Origin: Christensenella sp. UBA1685
GTDB taxonomy: Bacteria; Bacillota; Clostridia; Christensenellales; CAG-138
Reading direction: 5' to 3'
Assembly (NCBI GenBank): GCA_002320595.1
Contig: DCKB01000031.1
Location: 12,339-76,338, forward strand
DNA: 64,000 bases
This document shows, piece by piece, positions 35,001-42,565 of the stretch. The notes under the pieces were generated by a model. That model made no database searches, was not told where the DNA came from, and was given only the letters and a program-made list of their open reading frames with translations. How positions within the stretch are numbered: position 1 is the first letter of the stretch; each line of letters opens with the position of its first letter. The position numbers and the translations under genes were made by a program.

Positions 35001-35062
35001 GGGAACGCTGCCACGGCCACGAAAAAAGCAAGTGTGAGAAAAACCGCTGTGAATCGTTTCAT
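32045..35062 (-). CDS. Secreted SpoIID/LytB-domain protein with seven SH3 repeats
   Basis: 1005 residues. A signal peptide (KRFTAVFLTLAFFVAVAAFPA) is followed by a SpoIID-type lytic transglycosylase domain at about 40-415; GVVGHEMSNTFPIEALKAQA carries the catalytic Glu. The rest consists of seven bacterial SH3 repeats, each with a V-N-F-R or similar start and a G-Y/F-V/L-x-x-x-Y-V end, joined by Pro/Thr/Glu-rich linkers. The likely role is cleavage of denuded glycan strands at the cell surface, with the repeats binding the wall. SpoIID of Bacillus is about 340 residues without such repeats, so this is a remodelled relative. ATG 35062 follows AAAGGA by 7 bp; TTG 35068 is too close to the site. 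Confidence 0.88.
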   Translation of the reverse strand: MKRFTAVFLTLAFFVAVAAFPAPQASAAADYSTIKVKLTTNNATVLSMSVKGEYFINENGASFQGGTLTLRTNLDGTLSVSHSGEGELYTGASVSIMRAQMKPSAGYMYFNSRSYLGHFNVRVLSSGFLQVVNVVPLAHYLYGVVGHEMSNTFPIEALKAQAIAAKCYVLTCMKTGNAEYYIGDTSTDQVYKGYTPSNTNVIRAVDETLGEILTVNGSMLCTYYAASNGGETSLVTYAWSTGKGTNAGYAISLDEYDLKNTMSPIEKVKIPINEAGSISRALYEMILTKAGAVIGVMPTGLELIKAVEVYSPRYNDVTRNMTRVKMRLGVIAGGYLYDDIELDFNVADLFTYGVFTNAALRTYWGEYDASSGCYVIYHARWGHGVGMSQRGAQQRALEGWNYRDILRFYYPGASFSTIAVSEPADPVKPGETPDVSEVPEGLTLTGYGTVTGNVNFRKGPGTEYESYGKLTKGSRIPVYGKSGSWYRSVVDGYDGYVSADYVDFVPLEGQTPAPTATPVPSPTPDQPAILGTGSITAKDVNFRTGPATSYSSLKKLARGTELTAYALQNGWYYVSVEGVYGYVSAQYVKLAQAVPLPTPEQTAKPEPTYSAEAGLVTRSGVNFRADASSASARLRQLEKNTGVYVLKKSGNWYYAAVDGQFGFLYADYVELTGEKVTLGSDGRPVLPEEPKPETGKGITTGNVNFREGPGTSYPSFGTLKKDLELTLHALTDGWYRVSVGERTGYVSSKYINVTVALPEKESSDKEETSELTVPDILGLGQTTAKVNFREHASSSSKKLGQIRSGETVTLYSLSDGWYAAEYNGTRGYLYAKYVKVIAQSEEGAGSVTPEGGSSAPEGETSSGEGVQLATGAATGKLNFRDKPSTTGGSVLATLKQGEELKILGETGEWYYVLYNGRAGFAYKSYVKVKSSGSAGIARVSDTVAPIETRTTAEVNLRQGMSTSSKVIRLMPSKASVMVYMIFDGWCFLSQNGTFGFAVADYIKLG

Positions 35063-35232
35063 AAGCAATCCTTTATTAAATCGTTACGCCGTTGCGTTTT
35101 GCGGCATGCCGCAGCAATTGCAGTTATATAAGAGCAGTATAATTTTAGCATGAATGTAATGATTTGTGTAGGAATTCCACGTTTCTTTTCGGATTATTCA
35201 TATTTTCGGTATTATTTCCCATAGAAAGCCGC

Positions 35233-35263
35233 AAAAAAGCTGCCCGGCAGTTTGCCGGGCAGC
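35233..35263 (-). terminator. Terminator of spoVT
   Basis: GCTGCCCGGC and GCCGGGCAGC form a perfect 10-bp stem with a 5-nt loop, followed by TTTTTT on the minus strand. Confidence 0.93.
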
Positions 35264-35289
35264 ACGTCCGCATGGATGCTGTATACGAT

Positions 35290-35841
35290 TTAGTTCTCCA
35301 TCTGTTTTCCCATGAAATTTGCGGCCGTTTCGCACGCTTTCAGCTCCGTGGCACTCATCACTGCCCCTGCTTCGCGGCTCACGAGGATCACCGCGCCGAT
35401 CGCATCCCCCGCTGCAAGGATCGGCACCACAACAGCCGCCTGATAAATGTCTCCGCCATCCTCCGCCGTAATGTGCGGCACGGCTCCGTTTCCATCTGAA
35501 GCAAGCACCTTCTCGCGCCGTTTCATGATCTGCTCTACATCGTCGTGCAGCGGCCTATCCAAAAGCTCGCGGCGGCTTGCGCCTGCAACGGCAATGACGT
35601 TGTCCTTATCACAAATGAGCGCGGTGTGTCCCAGCGCCAAATGGAGCGATTCAGCGTATTCCTTGGCAAAATCGCCGAGTTCGCCGATTGGAGAATACTT
35701 TTTCAGGATCACTTCGCCTTCGCGGTCCGTAAAGATTTCCAGCGGGTCGCCTTCGCGAATCCGCAGTGTTCTGCGAATCTCCTTGGGTATGACCACGCGG
35801 CCAAGTTCGTCAATCCTGCGTACAATCCCAGTTGCTTTCAA
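35290..35841 (-). CDS. spoVT: Stage V sporulation protein T (AbrB-like regulator)
   Basis: 183 residues, close to the 178 of Bacillus SpoVT. An AbrB-type swapped-hairpin DNA-binding domain (ATGIVRRIDELGRVVIPKEI) is followed by a GAF-like domain with HTALICDKDNVIAVAG. It controls late forespore genes under sigma-G. The start is TTG 35841, 6 bp after AGGAGGG; the frame stays open far upstream, but those residues are unrelated to the family. Its presence is a good sign of a spore-forming lineage. It lies downstream of ftsZ with a separating hairpin. Confidence 0.93.
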   Translation of the reverse strand: MKATGIVRRIDELGRVVIPKEIRRTLRIREGDPLEIFTDREGEVILKKYSPIGELGDFAKEYAESLHLALGHTALICDKDNVIAVAGASRRELLDRPLHDDVEQIMKRREKVLASDGNGAVPHITAEDGGDIYQAAVVVPILAAGDAIGAVILVSREAGAVMSATELKACETAANFMGKQMEN

Positions 35842-36000
35842 AACAGTTCCCTCCTGTGCTGCCTTTGCGACAATACTTAAATATTTGGTCGTAGGCCTAT
35901 TATTTGTAAGTCGAGCCGTTGTATGCGGGCTTTTGACTGGAAAAAAACGGCGCAGGGCTGCGCTGCTCATATCAAGGCTAAACGCTCTGCGCTTTTTCAT

Positions 36001-36036
36001 AAACGAAGGAGCCCCGCCAGCGGAGCTCCTTCGTTT
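36001..36036 (-). terminator. Hairpin ending the dcw operon
   Basis: AAACGAAGGAGC and GCTCCTTCGTTT form a perfect 12-bp stem with a 12-nt loop, 20 bp past the ftsZ stop. The T run is short (TTTATG), so termination may be partial. Confidence 0.6.
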
Positions 36037-36055
36037 CATGCGTATTTTGCAGCTT

Positions 36056-37321
36056 TTAATCGTTCCTGTTGCGCAGGAAACTGGGCAGGTCGAGGTTGCT
36101 CTTTTCCTTTGGGTTATATTCGCCCTTGGGAAGATCCTGCTTCGTGAAATGAGGCGTTACCTCTTCTCCGTCCGGCAGCGGAGAGGTATATTGCGGCGCT
36201 TTGCTTCGTTTCTCTTCCCAGAAATTGCGTTTGGGTGCGTTTGAGCCGGGCAGGGAGGGCTCGTCCTTCCTGCGCCAGTCATCCGCTACGCGGCCGGTGC
36301 TGCGCACGGTTTGCTGCGGCTCCTGTTGTACGGCATTGCGCCGGTTGTTCAAGCGCGTATCTGCGGATTCAAAGCCTGTGGCAATCACCGTGATGCGCAC
36401 CGCATCGCCCAATTCTTCGTCCGTGCCCGCGCCCCAAATGATGTTTGCATCGCCGTCCGCATATTCCTGAATGAACGCCGCCGCTTCGGAAACCTCAAGG
36501 ATGCCGAGATCCGCGCCGCCCGTGATGTTAATGATGACGCCCTTTGCGCCGTTGATGCTGGTCTCAAGCAGCGAGCTTTCAACGGCCTGCTTCGCGGCCT
36601 CAAGCGCACGCTTTTCGCCGGACGCCATGCCAATGCCCATATGCGCCATTCCTTTTTCGCGCATAATAGTCCGCACATCCGCAAAGTCCAAGTTCACCAT
36701 GCTCGGCACAGCAATCAGATCGCTGATGCCCTGAATGCCTTGGCGAAGCACATCGTCTGCCACGCGGAAGGCTTCCGAAAGGCTGACGTTGCCGACCGTG
36801 TCAAGCAGGCGATCGTTCGGGATGATGATAAGCGTATCCACGGAATCCTTCAGGTTCATGATGCCGTTGACCGCGTTGTTCATGCGAACTTTGCCCTCAA
36901 AAGCGAAAGGCTTTGTCACTACGCCGATTGTGAGAATCCCCATCTCCTTTGCGCATTCCGCCACGATGGGCGCTGCGCCCGTTCCCGTGCCGCCGCCCAT
37001 GCCGGCGGTGATAAACACAAGATCCGCTCCCTTGAGCGCTTCCGTGATTGCATCCCGGCTTTCCTCGGCCGCTTTGCGGCCAACCTCCGGATCCGCACCC
37101 GCGCCAAGCCCCTTGGTCAGCTTTTCGCCGATCTGGATCTTTTGTCCGGCGCGCGAAAGGTAGAGCGCCTGTTTATCCGTATTGACGGAAATGAACTCCA
37201 CGCCGCGCAAGCCGTATTGAATCATGCGGTTGACCGCGTTGTTCCCCGCGCCGCCGACCCCGACGACTTTCAGCTGCGCAAATTGGCCGCTTTCAAAATC
37301 CAGTTCCAAACCGATGGGCAT
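36056..37321 (-). CDS. ftsZ: Cell division protein FtsZ
   Basis: 421 residues. The tubulin-like GTPase domain (about 12-315) carries VVGVGGAGNNAVNRMI, the signature GGGTGTGAAP and NLDFADVRTIM. A variable acidic linker of about 80 residues leads to the C-terminal peptide LDLPSFLRNRND, which binds FtsA and other partners. It polymerises into the division ring. Last gene of the dcw operon, 18 bp after ftsA, with GGAGGAAC before the ATG. Confidence 0.98.
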   Translation of the reverse strand: MPIGLELDFESGQFAQLKVVGVGGAGNNAVNRMIQYGLRGVEFISVNTDKQALYLSRAGQKIQIGEKLTKGLGAGADPEVGRKAAEESRDAITEALKGADLVFITAGMGGGTGTGAAPIVAECAKEMGILTIGVVTKPFAFEGKVRMNNAVNGIMNLKDSVDTLIIIPNDRLLDTVGNVSLSEAFRVADDVLRQGIQGISDLIAVPSMVNLDFADVRTIMREKGMAHMGIGMASGEKRALEAAKQAVESSLLETSINGAKGVIINITGGADLGILEVSEAAAFIQEYADGDANIIWGAGTDEELGDAVRITVIATGFESADTRLNNRRNAVQQEPQQTVRSTGRVADDWRRKDEPSLPGSNAPKRNFWEEKRSKAPQYTSPLPDGEEVTPHFTKQDLPKGEYNPKEKSNLDLPSFLRNRND

Positions 37322-37339
37322 ATGGTGTTCCTCCTTAGC

Positions 37340-38539
37340 TTACTTCACAAAGAAATCCTTGAGTTTTTTCATTAAGCTTCCCTGCGGGCCCGTGAGCTCC
37401 AGCCGGCCTGCATTGTCCTCGTCCGTTGCATGCATCACGAAATCCATCACGGAAAATGCGCTTGCATAGTTTGGGGAGGATAGCCTTGGCATCCATGGCA
37501 TGCGCACTTGGATTGGAAAGCCGATGCACCGTTCCATGTATTCGCAGCTGCCGCGCATGAGCGTGAATCCACCGCCGGTCATGTAAATCTGCAGGTTCTC
37601 CGTAAGCGCAACGCCCATATCCCGAATTGCTTCGGAAATAAGCGAAGCAAGCTCCTTTGTCCGCTCCTCAATGATGTACTGAATTGCCGCATGGTCAACA
37701 TTCATCACGCCGCCACCCGGAATCCTGATCGTATCTATACTGTCCTGATAATCCAGCGAATAAACATAGCGGCGCTTGACAGTTTCGGCTACAGGCCGTG
37801 CAAGGCCGAGTCCGAAGCTTAAATCCCCCGCAAAATGGTTTCCGCCCACATCGATGGTGCGCATTGCAACGAGTGCGGAGTTGCGCATCACGCAAACATC
37901 CGTATGCGTGGCACCAACGTCTAAAAGCACTGCCGGGTGCGCGCGTTCCTCCTCCGGAATCACAAATAACCCTTCGGAAAGCGGCACGGCGATATACATG
38001 TCCGCATCCAGGCCGACGCGCAAAAGCGAATCGGAAACCAGACGCTTGAATCGTTCCTCCACATAGAGATGAGAAACCGTAGCGCGCAGCGATTCGCCCG
38101 AAACGCCGAGCGGCACATCCGCACGAACTACGCCATCCACAGTGAATTCAACGGGCGTACTGTGTATGAGCTCGTATCCTTCCGGCGACTGAAAATCGAG
38201 CGAAGCGTTTAAAAGCTCGTCGATATCCCGGTGCGTCACACGTTTGTTGCGTGCGCGGGGGGAAACCTCCCCTTCATGCAGCACAAGTTTGGTGAAGGGG
38301 GCCGGGACTCCCACGGAAATTTCGCGTACGCGGCGGCGTGCTTCGCCTTCGGCAAGCGCGAGCGCATCCACAACAGCATCGGAAAATTGCTGCTCATCTT
38401 CCATAATGCCGCGCTTATATCCCTTATACTCGCGTATCCCTGCACCGTGGACAACAATGCTGTCCTTTCCGTCAGGGCTGCAAATCAGGCATATTACCTT
38501 GGAACTGCCAATATCCAGCACGGCAGTGTATTGACTCAT
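37340..38539 (-). CDS. ftsA: Cell division protein FtsA
   Basis: 399 residues of the actin fold: AVLDIGSSKVICLI (phosphate 1), the 1C subdomain, LLDVGATHTDVCVM (phosphate 2) and IYMTGGGFTLMRG (adenosine motif). It ends with LMKKLKDFFVK, an amphipathic helix that holds FtsZ filaments to the membrane. ATG 38539 is 4 bp behind GGAGGCGCC; the frame extends to 38566 without a ribosome site. Placed directly before ftsZ, as in most Bacillota. Confidence 0.95.
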   Translation of the reverse strand: MSQYTAVLDIGSSKVICLICSPDGKDSIVVHGAGIREYKGYKRGIMEDEQQFSDAVVDALALAEGEARRRVREISVGVPAPFTKLVLHEGEVSPRARNKRVTHRDIDELLNASLDFQSPEGYELIHSTPVEFTVDGVVRADVPLGVSGESLRATVSHLYVEERFKRLVSDSLLRVGLDADMYIAVPLSEGLFVIPEEERAHPAVLLDVGATHTDVCVMRNSALVAMRTIDVGGNHFAGDLSFGLGLARPVAETVKRRYVYSLDYQDSIDTIRIPGGGVMNVDHAAIQYIIEERTKELASLISEAIRDMGVALTENLQIYMTGGGFTLMRGSCEYMERCIGFPIQVRMPWMPRLSSPNYASAFSVMDFVMHATDEDNAGRLELTGPQGSLMKKLKDFFVK

Positions 38540-38595
38540 GGCGCCTCCATCCGCGCACAAACGCACGGCAAGGATATACTTTTCCCAGTATTACA

Positions 38596-38625
38596 AGGAT
38601 ACCACAGATACCATATGTTGTGCAA
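38596..38625 (-). promoter_or_regulatory. Possible internal promoter for ftsA-ftsZ
   Basis: In the 166-bp gap between ftsQ and ftsA, minus strand TTGCAC, 18 bp and TATCCT. The match is modest. Extra ftsAZ promoters are known in Bacillus, which makes it plausible. Confidence 0.3.
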
Positions 38626-38705
38626 TACATTCACCTACTATAATGGAATCTACAGGAAGATTTCCCAGTTTTATACACCGGAGGTCATCGGTTGCGTCAG
38701 CGCAT

Positions 38706-40013
38706 TCAACCGGAATAGGGATCCTCCGGCACTCCGGTGGGTGTGGGCGACGCGTTGGGTACAGCCGTCCCATCCGGTTCAGGCGTTCCATCCGGCTCAG
38801 GCGTTTGGCCCGGTTCCGGGGAATTTTGTGGGCCGGCGGGCGCAGACGCACCGGAATCCGGCGGTGAATACACGGGAGATCCCTTTGCGCTCAGATCGAG
38901 CGTTCCACTTTTATTGTAACCGTTCTCGATGAGTGCCGGCAATACCATTCGAAAATTGTTCAATTTTTCTTCCGCATTATCCGGCTGGCCCAACTGCACG
39001 GCGAGCCCGTCGAAGGTCGTCATGGTGATGCTGAGCGGGTTGCTGATATCCAGCGTTTCCACAACATTGAGCAACTCCGCATTCTCCAAAGCCGCAAGCA
39101 GCGTTACAAGCGTGCGGGAATGAAAGTCCGATTCTTCCCCAAGCCGCTGGTTCACGTGATAGCCGCCCGCGCCGGTGCCGTATACCTTAAGCAGCCCTTC
39201 GTAGCTTGCGCGCGTGCCGATGGAGAGCACGTACCCCTCGCCATCGATCACGGCATGCGTGTTCATGCCGAGAATTACCGCCTTTTCTTTGCGTTCCGTC
39301 ACACGCAGCACCAGCTTGTCCGGATAAACGCGCATGATTTCCAGAGACGCAATATATGGATCTGCCTCCACAGCCGCCTTTGCCGCGCCAAGCTTTGCGA
39401 ACCACATATGCTGTCCTGTACTGAGCCCGGAGGCGGCAAGGATTTCTTCCTCCGTAAAGCGCTCACAGCCGTAAACCTCGATTTTATCGATGATGAGCAC
39501 GAAATAGGTCAGCAGCAGCGCTGCGATCAGGATTACGGCAAAGGTTGCCGCGCTCAGCAGGCGCACCATGCGCCGCCGGCGCTCCCGGCGGCGTTTTTCC
39601 CGCTCGGTGAGCCTTCTGGCACTTTGCTTCGCCTCCCGCACAGTCGGCACGTGGAGTTCTTCCGGTTCGTGATGGCCGGCCCGGCGTCTGTCCCGTGCGC
39701 CGCCCTCTCCACCTGCTTTCTTTGCCTCACCCTCCGTCTCGGCCGGGGATTCCGTCCCGGCCGCTTCCGGCCGATGCAGAGGCTTGTCCTCCACAGCCGC
39801 AGCATGAGGCGGTTCCATATGTGCTGGGCTGTAAGCGTTCGGTTCAACCGGAGCTTTCGTTTGCTCCGCAGGCTCCAGCGCCGCCTCATCCGGCCCATGC
39901 TTTTGAAAAGGGCGCAAATTCAGCGTCCCGGAGCCTGCATGCGTAGGCGCATAAACGCGCTCACGCTCCGGAGCGTTTTCACTGTTTGGGTTTTCCCTTT
40001 TCCCTTCGTTCAT
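38706..40013 (-). CDS. ftsQ: Cell division protein FtsQ/DivIB with long disordered ends
   Basis: 435 residues, clearly longer than the usual 260-290. Residues 1-148 are charged, Pro/Ala/Glu-rich and end in a very basic stretch; one membrane helix follows at about 151-174. The POTRA domain begins with IDKIEVYGCERFTEEEILAA and is followed by the beta domain. The last 50 residues are a Pro/Glu/Gly-rich tail. It should bridge FtsL-DivIC and the septal synthase. It overlaps murA by 4 bp (ATGA) with GAGGAG before the start. Confidence 0.88.
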   Translation of the reverse strand: MNEGKRENPNSENAPERERVYAPTHAGSGTLNLRPFQKHGPDEAALEPAEQTKAPVEPNAYSPAHMEPPHAAAVEDKPLHRPEAAGTESPAETEGEAKKAGGEGGARDRRRAGHHEPEELHVPTVREAKQSARRLTEREKRRRERRRRMVRLLSAATFAVILIAALLLTYFVLIIDKIEVYGCERFTEEEILAASGLSTGQHMWFAKLGAAKAAVEADPYIASLEIMRVYPDKLVLRVTERKEKAVILGMNTHAVIDGEGYVLSIGTRASYEGLLKVYGTGAGGYHVNQRLGEESDFHSRTLVTLLAALENAELLNVVETLDISNPLSITMTTFDGLAVQLGQPDNAEEKLNNFRMVLPALIENGYNKSGTLDLSAKGSPVYSPPDSGASAPAGPQNSPEPGQTPEPDGTPEPDGTAVPNASPTPTGVPEDPYSG

Positions 40014-41317
40014 GGCTCCTCTGTTTCCGCATCCTCACGCCGAATCACTGCGCCAAGGGAAGCAAGCATTTTGTCCAAACGCTCATATCCCCTGTCAATC
40101 AGTTCCGCATTTTCCACAATTGTTTCGCCCTCCGCTGCAAGGCCGGCAAGCGTAAGCGCCGCGCCCCCGCGCAGGTCGCGCGCCACAACGCGCGTGCCCA
40201 TCAGCCGCTCCACGCCGCGGATGACGATGGTCCGGTCCTTCTGCGTAAAGCTTGCGCCCATGCGCAAGAGCTCTGCGCCGTGCTTGAACCGGTTTTCAAA
40301 CACGTTTTCCACGATCATGCTCGTGCCGTCCGCCACGGTGCACAGCGCAAAGAATTGCGCCTGCATATCCGTCGGAAAGCCCGGATACGGCAACGTCTCG
40401 ATCAGTTTGATTTCGCGCGGCCGCGCATGCGCAGCAATGCGGATCACATCTCCTTCCGCACGGATGCTGCATCCCGACTCCCGCAGTTTCGCCATGACGG
40501 ACGCAATATGCGCCGGCACAGCGTTGCAAAGCGTAACTTCGCCGCCGGTGATGGCCGCCGCGCAAAGCAAAGTACCCGCCACGATGCGATCCGGGATCAC
40601 GCGGTGCGCAATGCAATCCCGCTCTGCAGGGCCGCCCTCCGACATATGGTCAGCACAGCCGCGGCCGCCAGAGATGCGAATGGTGGACGAGCCCGCACCC
40701 CAAACGCCATAGCCAAGTTTGCGCAGGAAGGTTTGAAGGTCCTCAATCTCCGGCTCCCGCGCAGCGTTCTGAATCACCGTTTCCCCTTCCGCCCGCACGG
40801 CCGCCATCATAATGTTTTCCGTGGCGCCGACGCTCGGATAGTCCAGATGGATGTCGGCGCCGGTCATGGAGTGTCCATCGCAAAGGATGAGCCCATGTTC
40901 TTCACGGATCCCGACGCCCAACATGGTGAGTCCGCGCAAATGCAGGTCGATTGGCCTGTGACCGATCTCACACCCGCCCGGGAACGTGCATACCGCATGC
41001 CCAAAGCGGGCAAGCAGCGGCCCCAACATGAAGATGGAAGAACGCAGCTCTTTGGAAAGCCCCTGCGGCATAACATACGCATTTGCGGCGGAGGTATCCA
41101 GCAGGAGCTTCTCCTCGTCCCAAGCCCAACGAACGCCGAGCGCGCCCAAAATCGCCAGCATGTTCTTCACGTCCCGGAGCCGCGGGCAGTCATACAGTGC
41201 AACAGGCCTTTCTGAAAGCAGGCTTGCCGCAAGGATCGGCAGTGCGGCGTTTTTTGCGCCGCTCACACGTATCGTCCCGGATAAAGGCGTTCCACCCGCC
41301 ACAATCAATGATGCCAT
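40010..41317 (-). CDS. murA: UDP-N-acetylglucosamine 1-carboxyvinyltransferase
   Basis: 435 residues. GTIRVSGAKNAALPILAASL opens the first lobe; the catalytic loop FPGGCEIGHRPIDLH has the Cys that reacts with phosphoenolpyruvate and fosfomycin, so fosfomycin sensitivity is expected. RGGAALTLAGLAAEG is in the closing lobe. First committed step of peptidoglycan synthesis in the cytoplasm. GAGGAGAAAG precedes ATG 41317. It sits where clostridial clusters often carry murG and murB or murC. Confidence 0.95.
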   Translation of the reverse strand: MASLIVAGGTPLSGTIRVSGAKNAALPILAASLLSERPVALYDCPRLRDVKNMLAILGALGVRWAWDEEKLLLDTSAANAYVMPQGLSKELRSSIFMLGPLLARFGHAVCTFPGGCEIGHRPIDLHLRGLTMLGVGIREEHGLILCDGHSMTGADIHLDYPSVGATENIMMAAVRAEGETVIQNAAREPEIEDLQTFLRKLGYGVWGAGSSTIRISGGRGCADHMSEGGPAERDCIAHRVIPDRIVAGTLLCAAAITGGEVTLCNAVPAHIASVMAKLRESGCSIRAEGDVIRIAAHARPREIKLIETLPYPGFPTDMQAQFFALCTVADGTSMIVENVFENRFKHGAELLRMGASFTQKDRTIVIRGVERLMGTRVVARDLRGGAALTLAGLAAEGETIVENAELIDRGYERLDKMLASLGAVIRREDAETEEP

Positions 41318-41382
41318 GCTTTCTCCTCTCCGCCGCAAGACGGCACATTCCATACTTATGCGGCAAAGGGACGCAACGTTCC

Positions 41383-42519
41383 TCATTCTATATTGCGTGA
41401 GATATTCAGCAAAATCCCTGCCGCCGCAAGAAAGATCATGAGCGACGTCCCGCCGGCGCTCACAAACGGCAGCGTCTGCCCGGTGGGCGGAATGGAACTG
41501 GTCGCAACGGCTATATTAATGGCTGCCTGCATGCCGATGACCGCCGTAATACCGGCCGCCATCAGGCTTCCGAAACGATCTTTGCAGCGCATGGCAATGC
41601 GAATGCCGCGGTAAATAATAAACAGGTATGCGAGGATAAGCAGCGTACAGCCGATAAAGCCCAGCTCCTCGCCAATGATAGCAAAAATAAAATCGCTTTC
41701 GCCATACGGAAGAAACAAAAGCTTCTGGCGGCTGAAATTCAAGCCCTGTCCGAATACGCCGCCCGCGCCGAGCGCAATGAGCGCCTGGCGAAGCTGATAC
41801 GCCCCCTCCTCCGTCGATTCCCACGGATTCATGAACATCAGCACGCGGGACTGGCGGTAATCCTCCATCAGAACCGCCACAACGAGGATCGGCAGCGCGA
41901 TGCCCGCGAGCAGCAACAGGTGCTTGATCTCCGCGCCGCCCAAAAAAAGCATCACGACGCCCGTCATCAGCAGGATGACCATCATGGACATGTTCTTTTG
42001 CAGCAGCAGCACAAGGCCAAACGCACCCATGATGAACAGCATCGGGAACACGCCCTTTGTCAGGTTCTTCATGGCCTGCGGCCGACGGGACATGAACCCT
42101 GCCATGTAAACGATAAGCGCAAATTTTGCAAGTTCGGAAGGCTGGAACGTAAAGCCCGTGCCTGGGATACCGAGCCAGCGCTGCGCGCCGTTGCGGCTCA
42201 CGCCAAGGCCGGGGACGAGCACGAGCAGCATCAAAAGAAGTGTACCCACGAGCGCGAACACGCGGATCTTGTCAAAAAAGTGGTAATCCACCCGGGAAAC
42301 CACGTACATCGCCACGAGCCCGACCGCGAGGTATATCGCTTGACTTTTCAGGTAAAAGAAGCCGTCGTACTTGGTTGCTGCCGTGTTCTGCGCATAATAG
42401 TAGCTTGCGGAAAAAAGCATCACAAGTCCGAAGGCGCAAAGCAGGGCGATTGCAAACAGCAGCGGAAAATCAAGCTGCCCGGTATAGAACGGCCTTCTTT
42501 TCTCAAGTCGGTTCTCCAT
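41383..42519 (-). CDS. ftsW: SEDS peptidoglycan glycosyltransferase FtsW/SpoVE
   Basis: 378 residues with ten membrane helices. VMLFSASYYYA, RWLGIPGTGFTFQPSELAKFALI and the late FLPYGESDFIFAIIGEELGF and LPFVSAGGTSLM motifs mark the SEDS family. It polymerises lipid II together with the class B PBP of this operon. A paralogue devoted to sporulation (SpoVE) cannot be separated from FtsW by sequence alone. AAAGGAG lies 13 bp before the ATG, slightly far. Confidence 0.93.
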   Translation of the reverse strand: MENRLEKRRPFYTGQLDFPLLFAIALLCAFGLVMLFSASYYYAQNTAATKYDGFFYLKSQAIYLAVGLVAMYVVSRVDYHFFDKIRVFALVGTLLLMLLVLVPGLGVSRNGAQRWLGIPGTGFTFQPSELAKFALIVYMAGFMSRRPQAMKNLTKGVFPMLFIMGAFGLVLLLQKNMSMMVILLMTGVVMLFLGGAEIKHLLLLAGIALPILVVAVLMEDYRQSRVLMFMNPWESTEEGAYQLRQALIALGAGGVFGQGLNFSRQKLLFLPYGESDFIFAIIGEELGFIGCTLLILAYLFIIYRGIRIAMRCKDRFGSLMAAGITAVIGMQAAINIAVATSSIPPTGQTLPFVSAGGTSLMIFLAAAGILLNISRNIE

Positions 42520-42565
42520 ATCCGCTTCGCATCTCCTTTCCGCCTAAACTCGTTCTGTTCCCGCC

